DNA of 64,000 nt from Anabaena azotica FACHB-119 (GCF_014697625.1 NZ_JACJSG010000004.1:62001-126000), one strand, 5' to 3'; shown: positions 1-9,690, counted from the stretch's first letter. Made by a program: numbers and translations. Notes: a model not told the origin generated them from the letters alone.

Positions 1-762
1 TTTTCCGCCTATGCTTATGTAGGCGAATCTGTAAGTGACCCTGCTAAATACTACCGCAATAATGTTTTAGGGACATTAACACTCTTAGAAGCGATGCTAG
101 CTGCTTCAATTAATAAGTTTGTCTTTTCTTCCACTTGTGCCACCTATGGAGTACCGACAGTTGTCCCCATTCCCGAAGATCATCCCCAAAACCCCATTAA
201 TCCTTATGGTGCGACTAAGTTGATGGTGGAGCGGATTCTGTCGGATTTTGATGTGGCTTACGGTTTGAAATCTGTACGTTTCCGTTATTTTAATGCGGCT
301 GGTGCTAATCCCGATGGTTTATTAGGTGAGGATCACAACCCTGAAACTCATTTAATACCCCTCGTTTTATTAACAGCCTTGGGTAAACGCAAATCAATTT
401 CTATTTTTGGTACTGATTACCCGACAGCAGATGGCACTTGTATTCGGGATTATATCCACGTTAATGACTTAGCTGATGCCCATATTTTAGGGCTGGAATA
501 TTTATTGAAGGGGGGAGATAGCGAAGTCTTTAACTTGGGTAATGGGCAAGGTTTCTCTGTGAGGGAAGTGATTGCAGCTGCCGAACAAGTGACAGGATTA
601 CCCGTAGCTGTGGAAGAAAGCGATCGCCGTCCCGGAGATCCTCCCAGCCTGATTGGTAGTGGTGAGAAAGCCAGAAACATCCTTGGCTGGCAACCGCAAT
701 ACACATCAATCAAAGATATCGTTTCTCATGCCTGGCAGTGGCATCAGAAGCGGCATCAATAG
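1..762 (+). CDS. galE: UDP-glucose 4-epimerase, 5'-truncated by window edge
   Basis: The reading frame is open from base 1 and ends at the TAG at 760-762, so about 253 C-terminal residues are present and the N-terminal NAD-binding GxxGxxG lies outside the window. The fragment has the extended-SDR active site: a Ser-Ser-Thr stretch (fragment residues 43-45) and YGATK (Tyr69/Lys73), then the family block with RYFNAAGA and the GTDYPTADGTCIRDYIHV segment that marks UDP-glucose/UDP-galactose epimerases. It interconverts UDP-glucose and UDP-galactose in the cytoplasm, supplying galactose for lipid and polysaccharide synthesis. The internal ATG at 94 is not the true start, because conserved sequence precedes it. 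Confidence 0.93.
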   Translation, partial: FSAYAYVGESVSDPAKYYRNNVLGTLTLLEAMLAASINKFVFSSTCATYGVPTVVPIPEDHPQNPINPYGATKLMVERILSDFDVAYGLKSVRFRYFNAAGANPDGLLGEDHNPETHLIPLVLLTALGKRKSISIFGTDYPTADGTCIRDYIHVNDLADAHILGLEYLLKGGDSEVFNLGNGQGFSVREVIAAAEQVTGLPVAVEESDRRPGDPPSLIGSGEKARNILGWQPQYTSIKDIVSHAWQWHQKRHQ

Positions 763-819
763 ATGGATAAGTAGGTAGGGGACGGGTTTAACGAGTGAAA
801 TCTGTGGTAGATTAAATAA

Positions 820-1683
820 TTAATCAACCCGTCCCTCATCTAATACGGTGAACCAATTTTCTAAATCGGCTAAATTCTGAAAATCTAACAACGCTTCACC
901 CAGATTTTCTAATTGTTCTAAAGGTAGAGTTTCGATTTGTAACAGCGTTGCTTGGGGTAATTCTCCAACGCGACGGGTAAGTTGACGAAGAATGAGCGAT
1001 CGCTCTCGCTGTTCACCGCGCTGTTCACCGCGCTGTTCACCGCGCTGTTCACCTTCAGCTAAAATTTCTTGATAAATCACCGATTCGCGCATCATACCCT
1101 CCCGAAATATCTGTCGAATCAAGTCTTTATCGTATTTTAACCCCGCCAAGATTTGGGTGTATGTGGAAATATCCGGTCTTTGTTCTGGATCAAGTTGATT
1201 GACTCGCTCTACTACTTGTTGCAATAAGGCTTGGGGTTGGGTTGTTGCTGCTAATGGTGCTAATGGCAACAACGCCTCGTTATTGAGGAAGATTTCGGGG
1301 TTTTCCTCCCACATACAAATTACCCGATATTCGTGACGGGTGTTTTCCACATGAAAAACTGTTTCAATAACTGTCCCTGGTGCGGGGGGAAGTAATAATA
1401 CTACGACTTGCGTTATTGGTAGACGATACAAACGATACAACCTCACCCAATAATCAAGCATCCGTAGGGGTAAGGGTGGTGTGGATTCGAGTTTGGTTTG
1501 AAATTCCAGGTGGAGAATACGTTGTTCTAGCTGTAGGAATGTCACATAATCTGCACGTATTGGTTCAATGCTCAATTCGGTTTTGAGGACTTTGGCGCTC
1601 CTTTGGGGAGTCCCTAATACCCAACTGGCAAAAGTTTCAGGGTGCTTTTCTGATAGGAGTTTACACAGGTTATCAAACGACAT
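820..1683 (-). CDS. Rpn/PD-(D/E)XK family protein with DUF4351-type C-terminus
   Basis: The 287-residue protein resembles the cyanobacterial Rpn/transposase-like nuclease family. Near the N-terminus are Asp45 (in RADYVTF) and Glu60-Phe-Gln62, matching the degenerate PD-(D/E)XK site of that group. Residues of roughly 225-285 resemble the DUF4351 helical tail. Between them is a low-complexity GEQR repeat encoded by an almost perfect 12-bp tandem repeat (1009-1056). Members are thought to promote recombination or DNA cleavage, but no role has been shown here. It is convergent with galE and stands just downstream of the YtkA-like gene on the same strand. The ATG at 1683 gives the normal N-terminus. 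Confidence 0.75.
   Translation of the reverse strand: MSFDNLCKLLSEKHPETFASWVLGTPQRSAKVLKTELSIEPIRADYVTFLQLEQRILHLEFQTKLESTPPLPLRMLDYWVRLYRLYRLPITQVVVLLLPPAPGTVIETVFHVENTRHEYRVICMWEENPEIFLNNEALLPLAPLAATTQPQALLQQVVERVNQLDPEQRPDISTYTQILAGLKYDKDLIRQIFREGMMRESVIYQEILAEGEQRGEQRGEQRGEQRERSLILRQLTRRVGELPQATLLQIETLPLEQLENLGEALLDFQNLADLENWFTVLDEGRVD
1009..1056 (-). repeat. 12-bp tandem repeat coding for GEQR
   Basis: Three exact copies of ctgttcaccgcg plus one partial copy lie in frame inside the Rpn-family gene and encode a run of Gly-Glu-Gln-Arg units. Because the unit is a multiple of three, copy number can change without breaking the frame. Confidence 0.9.
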
Positions 1684-1686
1684 TAA

Positions 1687-2346
1687 TTATCTCTTTTTGT
1701 TTTGCCAAATTGCGAATACTGTACCCAAGATGGCGACAATGGGAATTGCGATCGCCCACAATGGTATCGAGTTAGATTCAGTCTCTACGGCAACTGATTG
1801 ATTATTGTTGACATTTTGATTATTTTGTGTATCAACTCTATTTCCGGCGGCTACAGTGACTTCAAATTTAAATTCAAATGGTTTGAAGTTCGCCCCACTT
1901 GTGGGTTTACCACTTAGCTGTAGCTGATAAATTCCTGGTTTGGGAAAGGTAATATCTGCACCTGGTATTCCCTGATAAATTTCAGCATTCACAGGTTTTA
2001 AGGATGGTTCCAAAAGTGCAGGTTCGCCGGGTGTGTGGGGTTGGGCGTAAACTGCTAACTGACAATTACATTGCACCAGAGGAATGACTTTACCACCTTT
2101 ACGGGTGAGGGCAAACCAAGTTATTGTCGATTCTCCAGCACGGGGATTATCATTTGGTTCGATGTGCAGTGTAGCGCCAACATCTGGTGTTGTCTCCACC
2201 TTATGGGCGGTAGCTGGGTAAATATCAGTGGTAGAGAGAGCAACACATCCTAGTAGTAATATTAAATACTTTGATGCGGGGACTGAGTAAGAATACACCT
2301 GCTGTTTTTCTTTGGTTGTTTTAGCGTGATTTGTTAGGGGGGACAT
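1687..2346 (-). CDS. Secreted/membrane-anchored YtkA-like protein
   Basis: This 219-residue protein has a hydrophobic segment at about 24-45 that reads as a signal sequence ending near the ATAHKVE region, a beta-rich extracytoplasmic domain (about 50-165), a Gln/Asn-rich linker and a C-terminal membrane helix at about 195-212 followed by NKKR. This matches the YtkA-like/FixH-like architecture often found beside SafE-type transporters and metal-handling genes. Its start overlaps the end of the SafE-like gene by 26 bp, so the two are probably co-transcribed. The exact ligand is unknown; a copper or redox role at the periplasmic face is an inference from the partner. Confidence 0.6.
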   Translation of the reverse strand: MSPLTNHAKTTKEKQQVYSYSVPASKYLILLLGCVALSTTDIYPATAHKVETTPDVGATLHIEPNDNPRAGESTITWFALTRKGGKVIPLVQCNCQLAVYAQPHTPGEPALLEPSLKPVNAEIYQGIPGADITFPKPGIYQLQLSGKPTSGANFKPFEFKFEVTVAAGNRVDTQNNQNVNNNQSVAVETESNSIPLWAIAIPIVAILGTVFAIWQNKKR

Positions 2347-3589
2347 AAAATTTTTCTAAGGCTAACTTTGACCAAAAAAACTTTGTTCTTACAAGCAACA
2401 CGCCAAGAGTGACAATTCCTAACAGCACTGTTGCTAACTTATTCCCCCAACTTGGGATAGAACCCAAATAATGAGAACCAATCAACACTGTATGAATCGC
2501 ACTCAAAAGCAAAGCTGGTACACTCAATAAATGAATTTTTCGCCAGTGCTTGCCTAAAGATTTTTGCAATGATTCCCAACTTGTGAAAGCTGCGGGGGTC
2601 ATTAATAATAATGCTACAGCACCCGCCGCGATCGCTAATTGAAATTGTGGTACTAAAAAGAAAAACCTAGTTAATTTCCACTCAAATAAATGTTCAATCA
2701 TGTGGCTAGTGTGTGCCACAGATAAAACAAATGCCCCTACTCCCAAAGCGCGGCGATAACGTAAAGGCGATGCCCACAATTTACTTACAGGACGAGCAAT
2801 TAGCGCCAAAATTAAGCAGAGTAAGGCTGCGTGTCCAGTATAATCTACCATTGTGTCACCAGTCCGCAGCAAGGTAATTACCCCCATACTTAGGGTAATC
2901 ACACCACCTAAACGAAATAACTGACTACGTTTATCTTGACTCACCAGGGAAGTAGATACGCCTACACCTAACATGGTGGGTAGGGTTCCCAAACCAAAAG
3001 CCAACATAGTCGCCCCACCCATCCATAAATTCCCCGTTTCCGCCGCTTTAATTTGAGCAGCGTAGAGGAAGCCACAGGGCATCAAACCCCAAGTCATACC
3101 CAACAGTGCAGGTGTCCACCATCGCTGTTGTAGGGAAAGTTTCATCATACCTGTACTCAGGCGGTTGTGTAAATTGCCTCTTAATAGGGGGTGCAATATG
3201 GGAATGTGGGGTAAAAAATTTGGTGCTAACTGTCCTAAACCAAACCAAATCAACATCACACCAGTAATAATTGCCATCACACGGCGTAAGTCGCTACCAA
3301 TACCCGCTAACTGTCCGCTTTGCACTAGCACTGAACCCACTCCCCCCAGTGCAGCACCGACAAGAGCATAACTCAACATCCGTCCCAAATTGAGCAGAAA
3401 ATGAAACTTTAATTGCTGTTGCCAAGTCGGATGAGTTTTTGAGGGTGATGTGTTTTTCTGAGAATTTTTATCAGGAATGCTGTGTTGATGAGACAGTGAA
3501 AACGCTACAGTTAGCGGCCCGCACATCCCGAAGCAATGCCCAAAACTACCGAAGAACCCCAGGATGGTGATGAGTGATAAATCTAGCAT
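2321..3589 (-). CDS. SafE/TauE-like (COG2836) membrane protein fused to a ferric-reductase-like domain
   Basis: Residues 1 to about 220 form a polytopic SafE/UreH-like module opening with the family signature GSFGHCFGMCGP and a second LMPCGF motif. The C-terminal 165 residues look like a ferric-reductase-like (cytochrome-b type) transmembrane domain: RPVSK, a helix containing VAHTSHMIEH, then HWRKIHLLSV and a further His-containing helix, giving paired histidines that could bind heme. An upstream in-frame start at 3664 exists, but its extra 25 residues come from G-rich low-complexity DNA and are unlike the family, so I use the ATG at 3589. The YtkA-like gene follows with overlap. Likely membrane metal or electron transfer; substrate unknown. 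Confidence 0.65.
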   Translation of the reverse strand: MLDLSLITILGFFGSFGHCFGMCGPLTVAFSLSHQHSIPDKNSQKNTSPSKTHPTWQQQLKFHFLLNLGRMLSYALVGAALGGVGSVLVQSGQLAGIGSDLRRVMAIITGVMLIWFGLGQLAPNFLPHIPILHPLLRGNLHNRLSTGMMKLSLQQRWWTPALLGMTWGLMPCGFLYAAQIKAAETGNLWMGGATMLAFGLGTLPTMLGVGVSTSLVSQDKRSQLFRLGGVITLSMGVITLLRTGDTMVDYTGHAALLCLILALIARPVSKLWASPLRYRRALGVGAFVLSVAHTSHMIEHLFEWKLTRFFFLVPQFQLAIAAGAVALLLMTPAAFTSWESLQKSLGKHWRKIHLLSVPALLLSAIHTVLIGSHYLGSIPSWGNKLATVLLGIVTLGVLLVRTKFFWSKLALEKFYVPPNKSR

Positions 3590-3752
3590 ATGGAGGGATT
3601 GGGGGAGTGGGGGGAGATGAGGGGGAAAGGGCAAAAGGGAAAGGGCAAAAGGAACAACTGTCAACTGTCTGTTACAAAGTTCTAGGGCAAAACTTTAAGT
3701 CATATTAGTCACTTTGTCAAAAGACAAGTTGTCGAACTTATAGGTATTTATA

Positions 3753-4751
3753 ATGAAAAAACGAATTTGGCTGACGTTGTTAGTATTGGTAGTGGTTGTG
3801 ATAGTGGGTAGTAGGGGGAGCGCTTTTTTTGAGCAGCGTTCTTCCCCGGAAATTGTTGAGACTGTGCCGCTAACAACGCCTCAGCCACAACCAGAGTCTC
3901 AGGAAGTGAAAAATGAATTGCAAGTATCTATTGATAGATTATTAGGACATATCCAAAAGTTAAATTTTCAACGTTACACAACAGCAGAGCGATCGCGCAC
4001 TCGCACATATATCATGAGTGAACTGCGGAAATTTGGCTGGACACCCAAATTAGAAAAGTTCCCTAATGGTATAAATGTCTTTGCTGAACGTCAAGGCACT
4101 GACAGCACAACCAAGGCAATTTTGATAGGCGCTCATTATGACACTGTAGCCGCTTCTCCAGGCGCTGATGATAACGCTAGTGGTGTCGCTGTCTTACTGG
4201 AAATTGCCAGGTTGTTTGCTTCCCATCCCACACCCCGGACTTTGCAATTAGCTTTTTTTGATTTAGAGGAAGCTGGGTTGCTTGGTAGTAAAGCTTTTGT
4301 TACTAATACTCAACGCTTGGAAAAACTCCGGGGCGTGATAGTTATGGATATGGTTGGTTATGCTTGTTACACTAGTGGCTGTCAAGAATATCCTGTGGGA
4401 TTACCTGTTACGCCACCCAGCGACAAGGGTGATTTTTTGGTAGCCGTTGGTGATACTGAAAATCTGTCTCTACTCAACACTTTTAACAATACTGATACAA
4501 CCAACCTCCCCAACGTCCTCACTCTGCCAATTCCCTTAAAAGGTTTACTCACACCTGACACATTGCGTAGTGATCATGCACCATTCTGGTATCAAGGAAT
4601 AGGTGCAGTGTTAGTTACAGATACTGCCAATCTCCGCACACCATACTATCACCAACCTAGTGATGTACCCAAAAATATCGAGCGATCGTTTTTCGCTGGT
4701 GCAGCACAGATTGTTGTCAAGGCTACTGATAGTTTGTTAAAGAGTCAATAG
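3753..4751 (+). CDS. M28-family zinc aminopeptidase, membrane-anchored or exported
   Basis: The 332-residue protein starts with KKR and a strongly hydrophobic helix (about 5-20), so it is exported or held in the membrane. The peptidase domain has the di-zinc M28 pattern: His128-Tyr-Asp130, Asp139-Asp140, Glu172-Glu173, a later Asp near 199 (MDMVGY) and a His near 275 (RSDHAPFW). Such enzymes remove N-terminal amino acids from peptides. It is divergent from the SafE-like gene, and a repeat-rich spacer follows it. The precise substrate cannot be told from sequence. Confidence 0.85.
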   Translation: MKKRIWLTLLVLVVVVIVGSRGSAFFEQRSSPEIVETVPLTTPQPQPESQEVKNELQVSIDRLLGHIQKLNFQRYTTAERSRTRTYIMSELRKFGWTPKLEKFPNGINVFAERQGTDSTTKAILIGAHYDTVAASPGADDNASGVAVLLEIARLFASHPTPRTLQLAFFDLEEAGLLGSKAFVTNTQRLEKLRGVIVMDMVGYACYTSGCQEYPVGLPVTPPSDKGDFLVAVGDTENLSLLNTFNNTDTTNLPNVLTLPIPLKGLLTPDTLRSDHAPFWYQGIGAVLVTDTANLRTPYYHQPSDVPKNIERSFFAGAAQIVVKATDSLLKSQ

Positions 4752-5005
4752 TCCATAGTCAACAGTGAGATAGTGCGTTCCTGAGCCACCCCTGTGCGGG
4801 GGTTCCCCCCGTTGAAGGGAGTGGCGTGTCGCCTTGCGTCGGAAAGCAACTATCGAACCCGCAAGGGTCAACAGTTAACAACAAATATTAAATTTTTTAG
4901 CCTCCGTGTAATTACATAGACGTTTACAAAAAAATGAATTATAAAGTATCAGGAATAATTCCATTAGTCCTATTTTTACTTCATATATTCAGGGGTTTTA
5001 ATAAT
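4752..5005. other. Repeat-derived spacer
   Basis: The spacer carries a dispersed element with ggttccccccgttgaag and a tail ending cgaacccgcaagggtcaac. A related tail (gccgaacccgtagggtcag) occurs at about 34780-34800. No gene is seen before the lipoprotein start. Confidence 0.5.
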
Positions 5006-5446
5006 ATGCTACGTATATATAAATCGACTATTAAACTTTCATCTGTGGCGGCGATCGCATTATTATTTACAAGCTGTGGTGAAAGTAAATATGCTCAATG
5101 TAACAAATTGATAAAAATTGTTAATGAAGCAGCTTTCTTCGGTCGGCAATACCGTAATAATAACGATGCTCAAGCTACTCAAGGCTTAACTGAAATTGCT
5201 AGTAAAATAGACAAACTAAATACAGACATGAAAGGCTTAAAAATTCAAGATGACGAATTAAAAAGTTATCAAATACGTTTGATCAAACTTTATCAAGATA
5301 TTAGTAAAGGTTTAAATGATACAGCAACAGCCATAAATAAAAAGGATATTCAACAAACAAATCGCCTTTTAGCTGCATTACAAAAGAGTAGTGTTGAAGA
5401 ACGTTCAATACAAAATGATATGAGAAATTATTGCCTTGGTGAATAA
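5006..5446 (+). CDS. Small lipoprotein, function unknown
   Basis: From the ATG at 5006 the 146-residue product begins with a basic n-region, a hydrophobic stretch and LLFTSC, a good lipobox that would give an N-terminal lipid-modified Cys. The mature part is a charged, mostly helical domain of about 120 residues with no motif I recognise. An AGGGG stretch upstream supports this start. The in-frame ATG at 4934 would add a second hydrophobic segment ahead of the signal peptide and has no ribosome site. A fragment of the aggacttacgc terminal-repeat family follows the stop codon. Confidence 0.6.
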   Translation: MLRIYKSTIKLSSVAAIALLFTSCGESKYAQCNKLIKIVNEAAFFGRQYRNNNDAQATQGLTEIASKIDKLNTDMKGLKIQDDELKSYQIRLIKLYQDISKGLNDTATAINKKDIQQTNRLLAALQKSSVEERSIQNDMRNYCLGE

Positions 5447-5476
5447 TTTAGGACTTACGCTTTTCCACAGCGTGTT

Positions 5477-6400
5477 TTATCGACCACGTTCTTCAAGAAA
5501 AGTATCAAATGTAAATCTATCAGGTAACGAAGTTTGTGCGCCTAATTTAGTGGCTGCTAAAGCACCCGCAGCCGCACCCCAAACAACTGCTTGATGTAAA
5601 GAAAGACCTGTGTAAAGTGCTGCTGCTAAACCACCATTAAAAGCGTCACCAGCAGCTACAGTATCCACAGTTTCTACAGAGAATGCAGGGACAAAAAATA
5701 CTTCTTTCTCAGTGGCGCAAACAACACCCTTAGCGCCTAATTTAACGATCGCACTTTTCACGCCTCTCTGCAATAACACCCCAGCCGCCTTTGCTGCTGC
5801 ATCTTCCCCATCCACAGGAAAACCAACTAATTGCCCTGCTTCCACTTCATTGGGGGTAATAATATCAACTAAGGGATATAGTTCTGCTGGTAAATCTACT
5901 TGTGCTGGTGCAGGATCTAAAATTACGATGATATTAGCATTTCTTGCTGCTTGTGCAGCCGCAACTACGGTATTTATAGGAATTTCTAGTTGCAATAACA
6001 ATGTTTTAGCGTTTGGTAATATGCGTGATAATCTCTCTACATCTTCCTGATTAACCTTTCCATTAGCACCAGGAATAACTATTATTTCATTATCACCATT
6101 ATGAGCTACAGTGATTATAGCTACTCCAGAACTGATAGTTTCATCAACAAAAATATTGTCAGTTTGTACGCCAGCATCTTGTAAATTTTGTACCAGTTCT
6201 GCGCCGAAACTGTCTCCACCAACTCGTCCTCCCATTTGGGTAGGAACTCCTAACTTTGCTAGGGCTACGGCTTGGTTCGCGCCTTTACCCCCTGGAACTT
6301 TTAAGAAAGTATCTCCCAGCAATGTTTCTCCGGCAATAGGTAAGCGGGGTGCTGTGGCAACTAAATCTATATTGATGCTGCCGAAGACGATAATACTCAT
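5477..6400 (-). CDS. rbsK: Ribokinase (PfkB family sugar kinase)
   Basis: The 307-residue protein has both PfkB signatures: GGKGANQA at residues 37-44 (sugar binding) and DTVAAGDAFNGG near 246-257, with the catalytic base Asp252. It phosphorylates D-ribose to ribose-5-phosphate with ATP in the cytoplasm. Length and N-terminus (MSIIVFGSINID) are typical. No rbs transporter lies alongside, so it probably acts in salvage; a different pentose or nucleoside substrate cannot be ruled out. Confidence 0.85.
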   Translation of the reverse strand: MSIIVFGSINIDLVATAPRLPIAGETLLGDTFLKVPGGKGANQAVALAKLGVPTQMGGRVGGDSFGAELVQNLQDAGVQTDNIFVDETISSGVAIITVAHNGDNEIIVIPGANGKVNQEDVERLSRILPNAKTLLLQLEIPINTVVAAAQAARNANIIVILDPAPAQVDLPAELYPLVDIITPNEVEAGQLVGFPVDGEDAAAKAAGVLLQRGVKSAIVKLGAKGVVCATEKEVFFVPAFSVETVDTVAAGDAFNGGLAAALYTGLSLHQAVVWGAAAGALAATKLGAQTSLPDRFTFDTFLEERGR

Positions 6401-6918
6401 GATTTATATCATGTATGTTTCAATACTTATCATATCGTAGGGGTTGGTCATTCAAATGCGGGAATCGATTTGGATAAAATTAACCGCCGATAAACGCCGT
6501 ACCCGTTGGGAACCGAAGGAAGAAACGCCGATAAATGCTTTATATCATGTCCGCCTAATTAGTTGTAATTCGGTGCATCTGTGCAAAAAGGTGAAAACTC
6601 TTTCTCCCCCTGCCCCCTTGCAGTCTTAATGATAAGTCTTTTACCGGACACGATATTACTCGGATGGGTATTGTCCACGATATCAAGGTTTTGGTGGGCT
6701 ACAAATACTTAATTTTTTTAATAAATAATGGGATTTGTATATGTAATTAATTTATATATTTAGGTGTTAAAATAACAATTTTTCTCTGTTTTAAGAAAGG
6801 TAGCAGATGAGTTTTATTTTACCATCTGCTAACAGCATACGGAGGTATAAACTTAATTAGTCATTGGTCATTAGTCATTGGTTTTTTACTATGGACTATG
6901 GACTGTTGACTCAATAAA
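6401..6918. other. Intergenic region, no supported gene
   Basis: This 518-bp stretch contains dispersed repeat sequence (gccgataaacgccg and related text also seen near 21665), then AT-rich DNA and a tract of the attggtcattagtcattgg type. A 61-codon open frame at 6444-6629 has repeat-like, biased composition and I do not regard it as a gene. Confidence 0.5.
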
Positions 6919-7485
6919 TTAATTGGCATTAACCAATTCTTGAGTAGCTGTTGCATCAGCTTTGACAGCTTTGACTAAATCTTTGAGAACGTCGTTAAGT
7001 CTTTGGTCAATCTCGGCATCGAGTTGGACGCTACCATCGGCTTGACGTTCAATTTGTTTATCTACGGCGTAAACAGTCGCTAAAATATGCCGCGCTCCTA
7101 ATTCGCCTAAGATGGGTTTTAAGGCATATTCTACTGATAGTAAATGAGCAATGGTTCCACCAGTAGCGATTGGTAAAACTACTTTTCCTGTTAAGGATTT
7201 TTGTGGTAACAAGTCTAAAAATGCTTTTAATACGCCTGTGTAAGCAGCTTTATAGATGGGGGTGGCAATGATGACACCATCTGCTTTTGCTAGTAGTTCT
7301 TTTGGTTGTTCTAATGCGGGGCTGTCATATTTGCCGAATACTAAATCTTCGGCGGGTAAATCACGTACAGAAAGAATATCTACGTGCAAGCCTTCTTGTT
7401 GTAGTAGTTTGGCGCTATGTTCTAAAATTCCGTAGGTTCTGGATGGATGTGAAGGACTACCAGCGATCGCTAAAATACGTGCCAT
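6919..7485 (-). CDS. ssuE: NADPH-dependent FMN reductase of alkanesulfonate system
   Basis: The 188-residue flavodoxin-like protein has the phosphate-binding loop IAGSPSHPSRT near residues 6-16 and the TPIYKAAYTGVLKAFLD block characteristic of SsuE. It reduces FMN with NAD(P)H and hands FMNH2 to the monooxygenase encoded directly upstream in transcription order (39 bp apart). The pair releases sulfite from alkanesulfonates during sulfur limitation. No SsuABC transporter genes are in the window. Confidence 0.88.
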   Translation of the reverse strand: MARILAIAGSPSHPSRTYGILEHSAKLLQQEGLHVDILSVRDLPAEDLVFGKYDSPALEQPKELLAKADGVIIATPIYKAAYTGVLKAFLDLLPQKSLTGKVVLPIATGGTIAHLLSVEYALKPILGELGARHILATVYAVDKQIERQADGSVQLDAEIDQRLNDVLKDLVKAVKADATATQELVNAN

Positions 7486-7523
7486 TTAATTCAACTCCAA
7501 TAGTATTTTATAGTTCTGCGCTC

Positions 7524-8678
7524 TTAAGACACAAACGTAGCTTTTTGTTTGTGCTGCTTAGGAAAATCTTCGTTGGCAACAATCTCACCAAATGGGCTGA
7601 GGATGTGTTGTTGCTCGACTATAGGTATATTTAAAGGCAGGCGAGGAAATAGTAACTCGGCAACGCGATACGCTTCTTCTAAATGGGGATAGCCGGAAAG
7701 AATAAAGGTTTCAATTCCCAATTCTGTATATTCCAACATCCTGGCGGCTACGGTATCAGGATCACCGACTAGGGCTGTACCTGCACCGCCTCGGACTAAG
7801 CCGACTCCCGCCCATAGGTTAGGGCTAATTTCTAATGCTTGGCGACTACCTTTGTGTAGTTGACTCATGCGGCGTTGTCCTTCTGAGTCCATGCGGGCGT
7901 AAGCATTTTGGGCTTTGGTAATTGCCTCATCATCCACATACTTAATTAACTTATTGGCTGCGTCCCAAGCTTCGGTTTCGGTTTCGCGTACAATCACGTG
8001 TAAGCGAATGCCAAACCGTAATTTTCTACCTTGTGTTTCAGCTAGTCGGCGGACTGTGGCTATTTTCTCGGCTACTTGTGCGGGTGGTTCACCCCAAGTA
8101 AGGTAAACATCTACTTGTTTAGCAGCGATTTCTTGGGCGATGGGGGAGGAACCGCCAAACCATAGGGGTGGATGGGGTTTTTGGACTGGGGGAAATAACA
8201 ACTTTCCTTCTCGGATGTCGAGATAGTCGCCTTGAAAGTTTGTTACTTCACCACTTACAAGCGATCGCCACACTGTGAGAAATTCATCTGTCAGTTGATA
8301 ACGGCGATCGTGACTCAGGTGTAAGCCATCCCCGGCTAACTCTACCGGATCGCCACCTGTGACTACGTTAATCAACAACCTTCCACCAGATAAACGGTCA
8401 AAAGTTGCCGCCATCCTTGCTGCTACCCCAACAGAAGTTAACCCTGGACGAATTGCTACTAAAAAACGCATCTGGCGAGTTAGTGGTAGTAGAGAAGATG
8501 CCACAATCCAAGCATCTTCACAAGAACGTCCTGTGGGAAGTAATGCCCCTGTGTAACCCAGGTCATCCACTGCTTGGGCAATTTGCCGGAAGTACTGAAA
8601 ACTAACTGCCCTTCCGCCTGTGGCCGTACCGAGGTAGCGTCCATCGCCGTGGGTGGGGATGAACCATAGTAGCTGCAT
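7524..8678 (-). CDS. ssuD: FMNH2-dependent alkanesulfonate monooxygenase
   Basis: The 384-residue luciferase-like TIM-barrel protein starts [18 protein letters not shown] and contains [16 protein letters not shown] and [13 protein letters not shown], hallmarks of SsuD. It uses FMNH2 from SsuE and oxygen to cleave alkanesulfonates to aldehyde and sulfite. It is the first gene of a two-gene unit with ssuE. The last 20 or so residues are extra and poorly conserved-looking. Confidence 0.9.
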   Translation of the reverse strand: MQLLWFIPTHGDGRYLGTATGGRAVSFQYFRQIAQAVDDLGYTGALLPTGRSCEDAWIVASSLLPLTRQMRFLVAIRPGLTSVGVAARMAATFDRLSGGRLLINVVTGGDPVELAGDGLHLSHDRRYQLTDEFLTVWRSLVSGEVTNFQGDYLDIREGKLLFPPVQKPHPPLWFGGSSPIAQEIAAKQVDVYLTWGEPPAQVAEKIATVRRLAETQGRKLRFGIRLHVIVRETETEAWDAANKLIKYVDDEAITKAQNAYARMDSEGQRRMSQLHKGSRQALEISPNLWAGVGLVRGGAGTALVGDPDTVAARMLEYTELGIETFILSGYPHLEEAYRVAELLFPRLPLNIPIVEQQHILSPFGEIVANEDFPKQHKQKATFVS

Positions 8679-9270
8679 GAGTCTTATCCTTAAAATATCG
8701 GCAACTCTATCGATTTACCGTAATTTATGTTTACAAGTATTGCATATTCCTCTTGAGCAAGCAAGAGGTTTTTAAAAAACTACTGTATTCCTACAAATAT
8801 AAAAATAAAGCTTTAAAGACACTTGACCTGGGAAATAGGGAAATGCTTAAGAGAAACTTGATATATAAATTTATTTTAAGATAACTTTTTGTGAAAATTA
8901 ATTTAATGTAAGATTATAAACCCACTGTAAATAAGATATTGAGCGATAAAAAGATACAAGCCCCTCTACAAGCAAAGTTCAGTTCGTCGGAGAGGTTGCT
9001 GTAGGCATTGCCGGAAGCCAGCGCTCTGACTTCGCGCTAAATTTATGGGATTGTGAACACAATAAACCTCCAAAATTTTCATTTGGTCTGTAACGCACCA
9101 GTGGGAAAGTCTAACAACCGAACGCACTGGTTTCTCTGTATATGTGTGGTTTGTATGTCTCTATGTAGACTTGCCAACAATCAAACTTCCGTATTCTGAT
9201 ATAATAAGTATATGCGTACACATTAATTAACTCTTACACAAAATGATTAAATTATTAATGTCGGCGGCAA
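8679..9270. other. Intergenic region between ssuD and xisH
   Basis: About 590 bp of AT-rich DNA without a gene. It contains a dispersed sequence (gatacaagcccct near 8955) whose reverse complement recurs near 21866, and presumably the promoters of the divergent ssuD and xisH genes. No clear operator was recognised. Confidence 0.4.
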
Positions 9271-9690
9271 ATGTCTAGACGAGATAATTTACATTTCTCT
9301 GTGCGTCGCACTCTTGAAAAAGATGGCTGGACAATTACAGACGATCCTTTGATTTTGGTATTAGAGCAGACCCTGTTGAAAGCTGATTTGGGAGCCGAGA
9401 AATTTTTCACAGCAGAGAAAGATGGTCGTAAAATTGCTGTAGAAGTTAAAGATTTTGATGCTATCTCTGTTATCAGTGAACTTGAAAAAACAATGGGACA
9501 ACTTCAGCTTTATCAATGGGCATTGGAAGAGCAAGAGCCTGAGCGTCAGTTATATTTAGCAGTGAGTCAAGAGATATACATTAAGCATTTTCAAAAACCA
9601 ATTTTTCAGTTGGTTGTCCAGCGCAATAAAATTAACTTATTAGTTTATGAACTAAGCCGAGAGGTAATTATTAAATGGATCAAACATTGA
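9271..9690 (+). CDS. xisH: XisH-family protein (fdxN-element excision controlling factor type)
   Basis: The 139-residue protein has the XisH pattern: N-terminal helix, DGWTITDDPL, then KIAVEVKDF with Glu58-x-Lys60, which fits a PD-(D/E)XK nuclease core. XisH and XisI were first defined as factors needed with the recombinase XisF to excise the fdxN element in Anabaena. Many cyanobacteria carry additional xisHI pairs far from any such element. Here no xisF or other recombinase adjoins. It overlaps xisI by 16 bp, so the two are translationally linked. Confidence 0.85.
   Translation: MSRRDNLHFSVRRTLEKDGWTITDDPLILVLEQTLLKADLGAEKFFTAEKDGRKIAVEVKDFDAISVISELEKTMGQLQLYQWALEEQEPERQLYLAVSQEIYIKHFQKPIFQLVVQRNKINLLVYELSREVIIKWIKH

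Noticed and set aside
1009..1056. Tandem 12-bp repeats as a CRISPR-like array
   Set aside because: Units are contiguous with no spacers and code in frame for GEQR inside the Rpn-family gene.
3590..3664. N-terminal 25-residue extension of the SafE-like protein
   Set aside because: It is encoded by G-rich low-complexity DNA and lies before the conserved family start MLDLSLITILGFFGSFGH.
6444..6629. 61-codon open frame as a gene
   Set aside because: It overlaps dispersed repeat text (gataaacgccg) and has no ribosome site or recognisable protein features.
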